Position numbers and translations under genes: made by a program. A stretch of DNA of 64,000 nucleotides. Origin: Arenicola marina. Its lineage: Eukaryota > Annelida > Polychaeta > Arenicolidae. Under the pieces are notes generated by a model. The model did no database searches and was not told where the DNA came from. It saw nothing but the letters and a program-made list of their open reading frames with translations. The stretch covers positions 54,745,357 through 54,809,356 of the forward strand of contig OZ025250.1 in the NCBI GenBank assembly GCA_964019135.1. Reading direction: 5' to 3'. This document shows, one piece after another, positions 30,952 through 44,620 of the stretch; position 1 is the first letter of the stretch; the number at the start of each line of letters is the position of its first letter.

Positions 30952-32282
30952 TACTACAAGAAGCGGCACTGTCCTAGGGAGGCCGCTACAGGTCGGCACT
31001 GTCCCAGGAAGGCCGTTACGGGTCGGCGACATCGGCATTACATAATGTCGACTTCGACCGATGTCTTTGTGACGGTGTCTTTCACAATTCCGGGTCACAA
31101 GCACGTGTATTTAAGATATCTGTGACAAATATGAAAATGTAAATGACCATTATATGCTTGAGAATAATTCTTTATATATATGTATACACATGTATATGCA
31201 GCAGTGTCATATGTACATATGTCACATGTAATCGGCGTCATCTAGTATAAATCAGATAGTGATCGGACTGCGGAGAATAATCCTTTAGCAACCCGGGTGA
31301 CTGAAAGGTCGTGGGTTCACAGGTTCATGCGCCAACTTCTCGAAGGGAGCCGGGGCCGGTATATCACAGAACCAGGTGTAGTTTGTTTGGTTGGCATCCA
31401 GCCGTCTGCGAATAACGATGGGTTTGTAGCTTTTGTTGTGGTTTAAGTAATTCGATGTAGGCCCTTTGGACCTGATTAACCACACTTTTGAGCACCTGCT
31501 GAGATTCACACATTCCACACATAGTGTCAACGGCCACCGGCAAGGAGAAGTGGCGCTCTAGACGCTTCTGTTGTCAGATATAGTTTGAGGCTAGGACGCC
31601 CGCTATCGGTGGGACTGGTAAACAACATGTGGACACACGTTCATGACGTTTCACCACAGGCACAAGTTTTCATTTTTGTGGAGGGACAATTCAAGAAGTT
31701 GGATTGTTTCGGTTATTGGGAGATAATTGGTGTTGGATATGGTAGATGCTTATAGTTTGTTATATATGAAACTTAAGGCTTTAGATTTGTGTTCTTATAC
31801 GCAAAATCGACATTCAAAGACAACAAAGCAGCTCGATGTGCAACTAATAAATGAGCAACTGAGCGGCTATTCTGTTATATATGGTAGCCTTACATGTACA
31901 CGTCTACATTTAATCCTTGGAGATGGTGAGGTCATTTGTCACCAATCAGGTGTCTTGATCAGGTGGTTAAAAACCACAACAATGTTAATTCATAGTTAAT
32001 GCTAACCGAAAATACAAGGCAGTTGTCTTAACGGTGTTATAACTAGGTGTTGGCAATGTACAGTGGCACATTTTATTATCAAGATGTTATCTAACTCAAG
32101 CATTTATGATTCATATAATCGCTGATATTGCAGGGGCGGAGCTAGTGTCTGTTTGGAGGGAGAGGTGGGGGACACCTACTAAACAAGTATGGACCCCGCC
32201 CCCTTTTGTATCGGGAAGTAGACTATGGTTTCATCCCAAGTTTTGAACCTACCCAAAGTGGACCCCACGCCTAGCCGTTGTT
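30952..32282. other. 3' flank of unit A, no gene seen
   Basis: Probable 3'UTR and spacer. The stretch 31737-31860 loosely matches 41400-41520. No AATAAA was noticed close behind the stop; the nearest seen is near 32784. Confidence 0.4.
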
Positions 32283-34200
32283 TACAGGGGTTGTTATTAT
32301 TGACATCCGCTAAGTGTCACGGTGCAATCAGCCGAGCCGAGCTGAGTTGAGGTGAGCTAGCAGATGTTGTCAGAACTTGCCAATTGCACGACAAAATAAT
32401 GGAATACATGTCAATGATAACCTCCAAGGGGCGGGGACTAGATGATAAAGCTCAGAATACATGTATATGGAAATTCGACAGTTGTCGATTGCATACATTT
32501 TTCATGCCGTCTATAACTTTGCTGCTGCAGGTGTAATATATATATGTTTAGTGGCGCAGGATAGATATTACAAAGGACAAAACATATAGGCCGATGGATG
32601 ATTTAGCTAAAACATAAGTGTTAGATTCCGCATATCGCTTTTCAGGGGGCGATGTTTGCGCGGAAGTTAGACGTAATGACTTGACCCTTGAGTGGTGATT
32701 CAGAAAACAAGACTGCAAAATGTCTACATCGGTCAACAGCACTTGTGCTAATGTTTTTTTGTTAACATTTTACATACTAACGTTAAATAAAACTGTATCT
32801 CATTTTGTCTTCACTTAACTTCACTTTACTTCACTTCACTTGACTTCACTTCACCAAATAAACGTGCTTTATGTTGCCGAATGCACTCCACCCCTTTATT
32901 ATATAGCTTGTCAGCCTATGACTCGTTTTACCCCTTTATTATATAGCTTGTCACAGAGCCTATGACTCGTGTCACCCCTTTACTATATAGCTTGTCATAG
33001 AGCCGCTGACTGGTGTCACCCATTTACTATATAGCTTGTACATCGACCGTCGCCTGAACATGTCCACCGTATGGATGGGGTGATCGCCCTCCAGCAGTCT
33101 GACAGAGGCGGTATGTCACTGGCACTCCAGCCCCGGGCCTCCGCCTGGCTCACTCAGACCCGGGGCCTAGACCTCCACGAATGGACGGACGCAACTCCCA
33201 CAACTTTGTCTGCCGTCTGCTCGTCTGCGTCTTGCAGTGACAACTCTCATCGTGCTGACTCGAGGGACTGACCGGGTCCAAGCTGGCCCTTGGAATATGT
33301 AAATATCTTAGTGTATACATTGTCTTGCGAACCTAATCTTGCGTTACTTGTCATTCCACCTACTCTGATCCCGACCTTGTCTGTGTGACAGGAGATGTCA
33401 TTGTGATCATAAATTTATTGTTAAACACACCTAACATATTACTTTATATTTACCTCATAACCTCCAGCCACGGTACATACCCCTAGACGTAACACAGTCA
33501 TGCACGATTACCAGACTAAATAAGAATTAAGAAATCTTGAAAGTGTTTATTATTTATTATTTTGTTGATGTTCGTCCGTTTTGTGTTCAATGAACAAGCA
33601 AGGAACGAGCTAACTGACATGCAGGCACAATCAATCATGATGCCGCTAAGCTGCTCAGGTATACTCGGAATACATATGTCAGACACGCATCGGAATCGCT
33701 ATATATCATGGCCTCTTCACCAACCAAAGCACTGTGGCTACACGAGGAGTCTCCAAGTCGCTGACTCCCAGATCTTCAACATCATAGGCGGCTTACCTGC
33801 TGTGTCACCACCCATACTTATTCACCCCATAAATTATACAAAAAATTTCCAGCATTCCGTCTACTATTTTGCTTCGTACTCTGCAACACAAGTTGACGCC
33901 CGTCACATAAACAACCTGTCAAGCGCTTTGGTTGCCTTTGAAACTGGGTGATACGTATTCTCTTTCACGGGTGACAAGTTTAGGGGTCGCAAAAGTTGCC
34001 AAGACCGCAAGTAAAAAGTGGAACGTACAACTTGGCTGGACTCATGAATAGCTATTACAAAGATACCGACCATCGAAAAAAGTGGCCTTACATCCATTAG
34101 AGAGAGAAAAACTTATCCAGATCGTTGTTAAAACAAGTTGTTCAGACTTTATCTTTAGCAGTCGCCTGCTTCCTCAAAGCAGTTTAGATCTGTCGCAATC
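32283..34200 (+). repeat. Segmental duplication, partner at 43078-44400
   Basis: Shared landmarks in the same order: CCGCTAAGTGTCACGGTG; CGTCTGCTCGTCTGCGTCTT; ACCTCATAACCTCCAGCCAC; CAATGAACAAGCAAGGA; TGGGTGATACGTATT. The distance is about 10.8 kb. No frame is conserved. A third partial copy lies at 34705-34845. Confidence 0.75.
32880..33045 (+). repeat. ~55 bp tandem repeat, four units
   Basis: CACCCCTTTATTATATAGCT then TGTCA and GCCTATGACTCGT. Preceded by a CTTCA microsatellite at 32807-32853. Confidence 0.75.
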
Positions 34201-34499
34201 TCTCCCACATAGCGGCGCTGCTCATGCATATCCAGGGGCAGATCCACGAGGTTTGTCAAAATCGTTTCGACAAAGGTGGTGATGAAAATGCAAACCCCAT
34301 TTCTGTGAGCCCCTGTGGTTCTGGGGGTTGGATCGGGCGGACGGGGAGGGGGGGGGGGGGGGGGCGGAGGTCGACCGAGCGACTTCACCAGTTTATTTTT
34401 TGGTAAAATTTTATGACCGTAGCTGTCAGACGTCGAGCTTTTTAGGAGTGGCAAATCAAACAAACAAACTCACAAACACATTAACGACGCCAAGTGACA

Positions 34500-34550
34500 T
34501 AATGAGAAAATTTACAAACAGAACATTAGCAGCAGTTTACTGACAGAAGA
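34500..34550. mobile_element. End fragment related to the A1 intron insertion
   Basis: AAATTTACAAACAGAACAT and TTTACTGACAGAAG match the right end of the element at 11961-15295. Confidence 0.45.
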
Positions 34551-34559
34551 TACTGCTTT

Positions 34560-35943
34560 ATACCCCCCCACCCCCTTCCCCCTCCCTTCCACCGCGGGGC
34601 GGCCTAGATGGTATAGGCAACTTAGTCAGCCCGGAAAAAAAATGAGCCCAGTTCTTCTCGTCTTCACCACTCACCACCCCCCCCCTCCCCTATCTCCACC
34701 AACCCGCACCCGTCTACTATTTTGCTTCGTGCTCTGCCAACATAAGTTGACGCCCGTCACATAAACAACCTGTCAAGCGCTTTGATTGCCTCTAAAACTG
34801 GGTGATACGTATTCTCTTTCACGGGGGACAAGTTTAGGGCATGCCGCGAAAAGATCCATAGCAAAACCTACTATAACCTTTGACCGATCCGATCTGTCGC
34901 GCTTGAAATCGTAATTTCGGCCACAGAAGTTTTCAGTACAGTGACAATTATTCGGTACGCTTGTGTATCGCTCATACGGATATTAGGCCTATTGTGTGTG
35001 TGATGGTGTGTGTTGTTGACGTAAGGTTTAGCTATCAATTACCATGGGCACTGGCAATGAGGGTTGGGCTGTCGATTTGATTTTCAGGGTTGTATGCCAC
35101 TAAATCTTTGTCACTGTATTGAATTTGAACTCTGTATATTTGATCAACTGTACTTGTTAATGACTTAACCTCAACTCCACAACCACATTTTTGTTACATG
35201 TTGAGGTGGCCGTTGATATGTGTATTCGCTATCGGTAACCTCGTTAAATAAATACAGTTTATACAAAACAAAATGAGGGTTGGAAGGGACGGAGGCGATG
35301 TACAGTGGCATACATCCGTGTATAAAACCGTGTCTACATGATCCATATGACCCATACTGCCCCCACCCCACCCCCCCTCCCTTCCCGGAAAAAATGAGCC
35401 CAGTCCATTTTCGCCCTCAGTCCACCAACCCCCACCCATCTCAACACCCCTAGTCAGCCCAGTCAACCCAGAAAAAATGAACCCAACCCCGGTCTCTCCT
35501 AGCCCTCACCACCACTCCACCAACCGCCTCCCGGCCCGCCCCCACGACCATTCCACCCCCACCCCACCCCACCCCCACTCAACTAGACATGTCAACCGTG
35601 TCGCGGTGTGGCTTGTGATCGCCGTCCAGCAGTCTGACAGATGCGCATGTCACTGGCTCTCCAGCCCCGGGCCTCCGCCTGGCTCACTCAGACCCGGGGC
35701 CTAGACCTCCACGAATGGAAGGACGCAGGATCCACCACTTTGAAGTAAACACGACATACATACGTTGTTCAGATTGCCGTTGACATATTAAATTGATGAT
35801 CAAGTAAGTTTATTTCCTACTGTTAATGTTTACCGGAAATAGATGGGGAAGCCCCCGGCTACCCTGGCATTGGTGGTATATCGGTACCCTAAGTGGCGCC
35901 ATTGGTGCTGTCGCCAGCTTATTGCGAGCAATATGACTTGTCC
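34560..35943. other. Spacer with simple-sequence runs, no gene
   Basis: C-rich blocks at 34565-34720 and 35355-35590. The block 35617-35725 repeats 33085-33187 (shared CAGCCCCGGGCCTCCGCCTG). Confidence 0.4.
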
Positions 35944-36528
35944 ATGGTGGTGCGTGGCACTAGTCACGGTGGTGCGTGGCACTAGTCACGGTGGTGCGTG
36001 GCACTAGTCACGGTGGTGTGTGGCACTAGACACGGTGGTGTGTGGTACTAGTCACGGTGGTGTGTGGCACTAGTCACGGTGGTGTGTGGCACTAGACACG
36101 GTGGTGTGTGGTACTAGTCACGGTGGTGTGTGGTATTAGTCACGGTGGTGTGTGGCACAAGTCACGGTGGTGTGTGGCACTAGACACGGTGTTGTGTGGT
36201 ACTAGTCACGGTGGTGTGTAGCACTAGTCACGGTGGTGCGTGGCACTAGTCACGGTGGTTTGTGGCACTAGTCACCGTGGTGTGTGGCACTAGACACGGT
36301 GGTGTGTGGTACTAGTCACGGTAGTGTGTGGCACTAGTCACGGTGGTGTGTGGCACTAGTCAATGTGGTGTGTGACACTAGTAACAGTGGTGTGTGGCAC
36401 TAGTCACGGGGGTGTGTAGCACTAGTCACGGTGGTGCGTGGCACTAGTCACGGTGGTGCGTGGCACTAGTCACGGTGGTGCGTGGCACTAGTCACGGTGG
36501 TGTGTGGCACTAGTCACGGTGGTGTGTG
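35944..36528 (+). repeat. 22 bp minisatellite, about 26 units
   Basis: Unit TGGCACTAGTCACGGTGGTG followed by TG or CG, highly regular, with ACTAGT sites in most units. Confidence 0.95.
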
Positions 36529-37163
36529 CAACATGTCCAGGAAGGAAGAAGTAAATCACTGGACACGAAACGTGAGTTCGGCTGTTGCACTAAATAGATA
36601 TGTAGATATGGATGTAGGGGGGAGGGGGGAGGGGGGGGACTCGAGAATGGTCTTTTCATTTTCACCGTGAACTGGGAATGAGGACAGTAATTCTTCGTGA
36701 GCTAATTAGCCGACCCTTGTGATCAAGAATTTTCTTTAACCGCGAACTGAGAATTTTAATATTAAATAACCGTCAATCAAAAAATCACCAATTTATATCA
36801 CGTACCCGCACTTACTCTGTATGCGGGGAGGTCTCTTTGTGACCTGGGAATAAAGATTTTTTTTAAAACCGTATAACGGTACCGATAAAATATATATATA
36901 TACATAGCCCCTGAAATATTTAAGGTACCCGGGGGTTAGGGGGAGGGGGGGGGGGAGTCCTGTTTCCAGTGTCGATTTTTCCAAATTATCAGTGTCGAAT
37001 GTCGCTTTCTTACGACGTTCAGCGTCGCTTTTGGTTCGGTTCAGTGTCTTTTTTTCTAAAATCTGACATAAATCAGATACTCCATGTCAGAAATTGGGGT
37101 CAAGGTCGAATGCCGATTTTTCTAATATGCCTATTTCGCGTGTCGCCATTTACCCATTCCAGA

Positions 37164-37400
37164 GGGGCCGGCGCGATAGCTCAGTGGGCTAGAGCGCTCG
37201 CATTGAGTGCTCTGGTCACCTGAGAACCTAACGGCACCTGGATCGGTGGTTAGAACCCTGCTGTGGCCATGTCTGCTTGGTCTTCGTAAGGAGTAGGGGG
37301 TTACCCCCCGGAGACATGGCTCCACTCTCACTTCCTTCTCCCATTGACGCGATATGACCAAAATTGGTTAAAGCGTCCTGAATAAACAACCAACTAACCC
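37164..37400 (+). mobile_element. tRNA-derived SINE (copy 5)
   Basis: GGGCCGGCGCGATAGCTCAG head, then the shared body with a short internal deletion, to AGCGTCCTGAATAAACAACC. Confidence 0.85.
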
Positions 37401-37579
37401 CTTCCAGACCCCTATAGTTGTGCCTTAATGCTAGACACATGACACGGTAAACAGACCAAAAGCAGAAACCAGCGGCGAGTGTGGGGTTGGGGCTTGATCT
37501 CCGTATTGGAGGGGGTGGGGGGCGGGGTGGTGCCTGGCATGTTTTATGCCTTTGTCAGGCACAGCCAACAGTATTACAT

Positions 37580-37790
37580 ACTCCCCTGCCTTAGGAAGTT
37601 TCACAGATCCTGGAGCCAGCACCGTGCAATATAATAATATAACATATAATGATATAATGATATATAATAGCTCTTACCCACCGAGTTTGACTTCCATGAG
37701 AGTGGTGTATGCTGTGAACTTGAGAGTAGATCTTTACCGACCACGTACTATGACGATTATATCACCTAAAACGTTTCATTCCAGACGAGA
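37580..37790 (+). repeat. Segment shared with 44400-44620
   Basis: CACAGATCCTGGAGCCAG and GAACTTGAGAGTAGATCT and GACCACGTACTATGACGATT occur in the same order in both places. Confidence 0.65.
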
Positions 37791-38021
37791 GAAGGGCATT
37801 ATTCTGGTAAACGTGCATGAATATGTCTATAAATAGATATACCGTGACTGTAGGTTTATGGAGCGAAGGTACTTTGATATGTTATATTCCATCAAAACAT
37901 GATATAGCGAAGGGTTTAACATTGGACCCTATGGGGACACCCATTGGAGACAATACGACCACATTCATTCCAACCTTCACACTTTAACGTTCTATAACAC
38001 TCATTCTTCTGATGATATGAG

Positions 38022-38145
38022 AGGCTGCCCGATCGCTCAGTCGGTTAGAAGGGTGGCATTTAGCGCTGTATCCACATGAGAGCCTAACGGCACGTGGAAC
38101 GGAGGTTCGCACCCTGCTGTAGTCGCACCTTCAAACGTCCGACAA
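38022..38145 (+). mobile_element. Partial tRNA-derived SINE, a second subfamily
   Basis: GATCGCTCAGTCGGTTAGAA head and GGAGGTTCGCACCCTGCTGT. A shorter piece of the same family is at 39166-39205. Confidence 0.6.
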
Positions 38146-38225
38146 CCCTTCCTAGATGTGGGGCTGCCCCAGGTCTCAGGTTTAGTTTTTAGGTTCCAAT
38201 GGCAGCCAATGTCAACCTCTCACAT

Positions 38226-38402
38226 AAAATAATAGTTCCTCCCCCAAATGTGTATGCATGTGATGTATTACAAGCAAATACACAAAATATCTAGTGATTG
38301 TATATACGCGCCGAAAGGCAAAATTGTGATAATTCTGCATTGATGGCCTATTTTACAGCCTATTTTTGTTACAAATGAGCTTATAGAGCAAAAGTTAGTA
38401 CG
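38226..38402 (-). repeat. Dispersed repeat, inverted copy of 28497-28690
   Basis: Shared GTATTACAAGCAAATAC and CGCCGAAAGGCA(C/A)AATTGTGA motifs, in reverse orientation to the A2 intron copy. Confidence 0.6.
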
Positions 38403-38499
38403 GTAAAAACCTAATACCCCAGTAATGTCACATGGTTGACGTGCTAATCTGACATATGCTAGTATATAGGCAAATGTAGTACCATGGACGAGTAGAAGG

Positions 38500-38633
38500 G
38501 CCCCAGCAAACGCATAACGTTTTTTTAACGTTTTAAGATGGTTCCAATTACGTTATAACCGTTTTAGAAACGTTACAAAAACGGTTATAACCGTTTTAGA
38601 AACGTTACAAAAACGTTATGTGTTTACTGGGGC
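38500..38633. mobile_element. 134 bp MITE with 22 bp terminal inverted repeats
   Basis: Left end GCCCCAGCAAACGCATAACG; right end reverse-complemented GCCCCAGTAAACACATAACG. The interior has AACGTTACAAAAACGGTTAT twice. No target duplication is obvious. Confidence 0.75.
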
Positions 38634-39205
38634 GGTGTCGAGTGGTTATCATTGACTTCTCCTCGACTTCTCCTTGACTACTCTCCTCGAATTCAACGTT
38701 TAACTTGATAGCTAAGAGGTTCGCCCAGAAGAGTTCTATGTGGGCAAGAAGGCTAAGAAATGCTAACGAGCAAAACGTAAACACGTCAACACTTGAGTAT
38801 ATAGCGGTGGGGGCCTGAAATGGCAATGGAATGTTAGTGTTTCAGGCCACCTCTGCGCACCAGTAGAGTATTGTTGGTCGCCAAGTCCTTCTGACCAGTA
38901 AAATGGACTTTATGCCGCCGTGTTTATTGATCTGCATACATAAATAAAGTCCATTTTTCTACGAGCACCCTTCTACACTAGACGGAACTTTTATGTTCAT
39001 TTTGGCTTGATGCACTACGCAAACATGTGTCGACGTGCCTACGACCGTCATGTGGACTGGAGCTAAGCTTGCCAGGAGACTCCTCGTGTTGCCAGGGTGT
39101 TTTGTTTATTGAAGAGGTATTTGAAGCGATATAAAGTGATTCCGATATGTGTGTGATAGTGGAACGGTGGTTCGCACCCTGCTGTAGTCGCACCTTCAAA
39201 CAACA

Positions 39206-42200
39206 AGCCCTCCGTACTGTAGTACCACCAACTACATACTTCTATCATTTTAATCATCTAATATCATATTATCATATCAATCAATTTTGATCATCGCACC
39301 AGAAGTCGTCGTCGGAACCGAACGGAACACACCACAGTGATGTTTAATGTGCAGGCAAGAAGAAGGGCCGGGGGACAGATACACATCTGGTGGCATATTT
39401 GTTTGGCATAAATATTAAGCTTAATTAGTAGGCAAATATAAGAAGTAAAGAATACTTTAGTTTCAGTAATATATAATATTATATATATTAACATATACTA
39501 CATTCTTGCCGGGCAGGGTGGGGGGGATAAAATTAAGAAGGCTCATTAAAAAATATATGATAATCTATCGTGATATATATTAAGGATGCTCATCCAACAA
39601 TTTTTCACCTACATGATGGTTTTAACTTCTTTTGAAGTAATTCCTTGACACTTTATCTGACTGTCTGAATGCCAATCCTGTACGGCATAGATATGCTACC
39701 AGATAATAAAGCAAAAAATGGTGGCATTGTCCGAATGTTGACGAAGGAGTACATCAGAAATACACACTTTCCCACTTTGCACGAGATACACAACTTCTGC
39801 ATAAGAAGGGCCATATTAACATGCTTTGATATGTGCTGCATACCGTAAATATGTTTGTGCTGCACTAAGAATGAAATACATCATTCCCACTCAAAAGGTT
39901 TCTGTATTGAAAATATTGCCGTATGAGTAACTTTATTTTTTTGTTATATTTAAGTTATACTGGTCTGCTATGGTATAATTTACAGATTACATTACTGACT
40001 TTGTTCCAGATTTACCGCTGAGTAGCCCTACTGGGAACAGCCATACTGATCTGGTATTCATTACCGCCGTGATTTGTGGGTATGGCTATGCTAGGAGCTC
40101 GCATCCCGGGCTGCGTCTCTAACTTCTGTGTTGTCACTCTGGGTCAAATGTCAAAGGCTGCCCCTCTCCATTGTGTAACAGACCGCGTAAAACACTCGAT
40201 GCTACCAATAAAGAACGTCCACTTAATGCATGCACCCAACCCTTTCCGAAGCGGTACGAAAGTGGAGGGCCAACGGGTCTGCAACGAGACACATAGGTTG
40301 CGTGCGCGCAGGTCACACTAGACGACACAAGAAATGACCTAGTTGCGCAATTAGGTCGATCGGTTAGAACGATCTGGAGCGTCCTCGCATCTGCGGCATC
40401 ATGGCGGGTCTATAGGAGTTGTTGCACCCCCCCCCCACCCCCTGCTGTGGTCTATTTTGGCCCCCCACCCCAAACAAAAGAAAAACAGATTGTTATCTTT
40501 ATATCATTTCCAAGTTGAATCCCCCCTCTGCAGAGTCCCTATTAGCATGGTATGACATGAAGATTTAAGTGCTTATTCACGGTGATTCAATATTGAGATA
40601 TACGCTACGCATGAAACCTTAATCACGAGTGTCGCATAATGCCCCATGTCCAGGTCAAGAGCATTTGATAACATGGCCTGCAACGATGTGAAGCATGCTT
40701 AGATTTTCTTTTTTAAGCCGGCTACTTCTGACATCAAAACCATCAAGGTGGTGATGGTTCTGATGTCAGAGCCATTTTACAATCGCAAGTACCACCAGAC
40801 CAGCCCGCCTGGAGAAGCGGGCTTGTCTAGGGGCCTTGCGCCAAAATCACGACATGCACTTTTTGGCTAAAATGCCGTAAAATCTTCTTAAACCATGTCA
40901 AAACTGCCTTTCCACAACAATTATTCTCTCTAACTTTCCCACACATCTGTTTCTCGTGTCTAGGATACCTAGATACAAATTACATCACATCACGCAGCAA
41001 TACATGCAAACATGTTGTTATGTTCATTACACAGAACCATCTCGCTCCGCCATTTTGTTCTCTGTTGACACCAGGCGCCCCACCTCATGGGCAGGAGTGC
41101 AAAGTGCGCGACCCTGGTTACGAATCTAGGTCACTCCCGGCCGTTCGTGCTAGGAGTCTACACTAGTGTTGTCAGGTGTCGTCCGGTGCGTGCTGGGCGA
41201 GCGCAGCCTTAAGGTCTACACAAATTGAAATGTATAGGTCAAAGCATGACCTGACATGATTAGGCACAACGGTTGGTTACGCTGTATTCTTGCGCGTTCA
41301 GTCACCGTGCAGTCCTATTATTACTTGGGCCGGTTTCGGTAGGGGCGGCGCCGTACGTGTACACATTCATTTTTGTTCGTAAGTTTCAGGGGCCTCAAAT
41401 GAAATTTGTGGGATATGGCCATTTGTTATGCACCTTAAAATTTTAGTTTATGTTCCTATGCGCAAAATTCACATTCAAAAATAGCGAAATAACTCGATAT
41501 GTAATTTAACTTGACGACGAGTAAACGGAATGCTAATATTTAGCATAGGCCCGTACATTGGCTCAGCATGCGTAGGATAAAAAAATCATGATATTTGATA
41601 CGATGTGCTTCATAGCTTTGGAGTCAATGGGCGTCAAAGTGGAACGCTCCTTTTCGATCTGTTTCCTTAGACGCCAGTATAAGCTATGGGAACATCGACT
41701 TTGGGATGTACGGGTAGCAATGTTGACCTTGGATGACAGTAACTTGCTCGCTTTTAACACAAAGGAACTGTACGGGAATGCACTTATCCGTATACATGGG
41801 TTAATAATCAAAAGCTGAAAGTCAGAGCTGAAATTATAGTGTTTTATTCAATAATGTCGTCAATAACTAACATATGAAAGGCAAATAAGGCCAGGTGATT
41901 GCTTCGTTTATTTAAAAGTTACCAGCAACTGTATCTTTTACATGCGGATTTAACGACTTGTTGTAATATGCAATATAACATTTTACTGTTGCCTCATGTC
42001 TCGTGAAAACATTATGGTCCAAGATGAGCACTGTAGTCGCCAAAACTGCATAAAGTATCGCAAAGATAGACTACTTAATAAATGATTAGACGAGTATTTT
42101 ATTTAAACAACCGTGTTTAACATACCGTTCGGAGGTCATTATTAGCTTATTTCTTCTTACTCAAGTATATATAATAAATCTTAATATAATAAAATAATGC

Positions 42201-42377
42201 AAACATTTCGGTCTTTTCTTTTTCTTTTGCACTTACCCAGTTCGCAGATTAAGCTAAATAAAGGTTAAAAAATATTCTGACACACAGAACTGGGCAGTCT
42301 AATATAGAGTTAAAGGGACTGTTTGGGTTTTGCATCCGTTATTATTACTGTTACCATGTCATTACCTCCATTTTCGC
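39206..42377. other. Spacer without supported genes
   Basis: Short frames on both strands lack domains or splice context. Contains a hairpin at 40727-40770 and a C-run at 40427-40440. Confidence 0.35.
40727..40770. repeat. Short hairpin, ~19 bp stem
   Basis: TCTGACATCA pairs with TGATGTCAGA and AACCATCA with TGATGGTT, around AGGTGG, with one mismatch. Confidence 0.65.
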
Positions 42378-42796
42378 AAGCTCCCCGCACGGTGGCGCTA
42401 CGCAAGCTCCGCTTTTACCGCTGCTGTCGGCCGGGGGCAAATTTCAAGATTCTTGAAAAACGGTCAAATCAGCTGTAATTATTTGCAACATTACAGTTTT
42501 CAACAATTAAACATACAAATAACGAGCTTTGCGTATTTTAATACAGCAAAACACATCTTGTACCCTTCCGAAAAAGTTTTAATTGTGACAGAACTCTTTC
42601 TTTTCATCACCTGATTTCATGCGTTATTAGGCTTAGGCTGGGTTCAAGCACTAATTTGTAGAAATGCGCGACGCATTTTTCCTATCAATCTGCGCAGCGC
42701 TGCCCTGGCGAGCGAGTGTGAAAATGCATTCAGGACGTAGGCGACAACAGAGATATAATGGAGCCCTAGCGGAGTGAGTCGAAGGCAGAGAGTGCC
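42378..42796 (+). repeat. Dispersed repeat, partner of 7169-7566
   Basis: Same ends and same orientation as the first copy, with scattered changes and a small insertion near 42405 (GCGCTACGCAAGCTCC). Confidence 0.7.
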
Positions 42797-43077
42797 ATTT
42801 TCGTAGAATATTTGGATAACTCCCGGTAGAGGGAGTTCCGGTGTGAGAGTTTGATGACGTTAAATCATAACAATATCAACATCACACAAATTAAAAAATT
42901 AAAAAAAATGACATCACGCCTTTGTCTTAAGTGTTCATTATCTAGAAGAGTGCATCAGAAAATATACCTAGCCGTGTTTTATTAACTTGCGTGTGCGTTA
43001 TTGAAATAAAGAACGACAAAACAGTGCCTTATTTCAATAATGAACGGAAAAACTGTGCATTATCTTGATAAGGAACA

Positions 43078-44620
43078 GTTGTTAATATGGACTCCGCTAA
43101 GTGTCACGGTGTAATCAGCCGAGCCGGGCTGAACTGGACGGAGGCGAACTGGCTGATGTATCAGAACTTGCCAATTTCAAGAAAAACAATGGAATGCACA
43201 AGTCAATGTTAAACTCCAAGGGGGCGGGCGGTTAGATCGTAAAGCTCGACATTCGACAGTTATCGGTTGCATATATTTCTCATGTCGTCTATCAATGGAG
43301 AAGCCGTCTGACATTTTCATGTCATGTCATTGATACCACAGGTGTCACATATGCGTTTAATGGTGCAGGATTAATATTAAACAAGTGTGATGTTTGCTGG
43401 CCCTCGTTCTACTGCGTGCTGTTTGTTGTTGGTGGCCAGCGTCCTTCTGTGCTGGTCCGCGTCCTGCTGCGTGCTGGTCCGCGTCCTGCTGTGTGCTGGT
43501 TCGCGTCCTGCTGTGAGCCGTCTGCTCGTCTGCGTCTTGCTGTGAGAACTCTCATCGTGCTGATTTGAGGGACTCACCGGATCCAAACTGGCCCTTGTAA
43601 TATGTAAATAACTTGGCGTATGAATTGTCATGTAAACCTAATCTTGCGTTACTTTTCATTCCACCTACTCTGATCCCGACCTTGCCTGTATGACAGGAGA
43701 TACCATTGTGATCATAATGTATTGTTGTGCAAACCAACATATTAAGGTAAATTTACCTCATAACCTCCAGCCACGGTACATACCACTAGACGTAGCCCAT
43801 TCATGCACGGTTACCAGACTAATTAAGAATTAACATTGTTTATGTTCTTCCGTTTTGTGACCAATGAACAAGCAAGGATCTGGCATGCAGACACAATCAA
43901 TGTGATGCCGCTAAGCTGCACAGATAAACATGGAATAGGTATGTCAGACACGCATGGGAATCGCTATATATCACGGCAAGTAGCTCTTCACCAGCCAAAC
44001 CCTGCTACACGGGGAGTCCTAAAGTGCCATACTTCTGGACCCCATAAATTGTACATAGCATTGCCAGCATTCCGTCTGCTCTTTTCCTTCCTACCTCTGC
44101 CATCAAAAAGTTGACGCCCGTCACATTTAATAAACAACCTGTCAAGCGCTTTGATTGCTTCTGAAACTGGGTGATACGTATTTTCTTTTACGGGTGACAA
44201 TTTAGGGATCAAACAAGTTGTCAAGACTGCAAGTAGAAATAGAACGTACAAGTTGGCTGGACTTGTTATTATAAAGAATTACTGACCATCGAAAAAAGTG
44301 TCATTCCGTCATTACACAGATCATTGTTGAAACAAGCGTTTTTGAATTTCATCTTTCCCGGTCGCCTACTACCTAAATGCAATTCAGGCGTATCGCAATC
44401 TCGCTCTCAGAAAGGTTCACAGATTCTGGAGCCAGTGCCAAGCAATAACTTGCCTCCATTTGTAAATACTTGCTGGCCTCATTCAGCATCAGGGGTTATC
44501 GACCAAATGTAATGATGTATTATAGCTCTAACCCACCAAGTTTGGCTTCAATGAGAGTGAAGTGTGCTGTGAACTTGAGAGTAGATCTCTAGCGACCACG
44601 TACTATGACGATTATAAGGG
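43078..44620 (+). repeat. Segmental duplication, partner of 32283-34200 and 37580-37790
   Basis: Compact version of the flank seen at 32.3-37.8 kb, lying directly upstream of B1 exon 1. The longer copy has SINE, minisatellite and other insertions. Confidence 0.7.
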
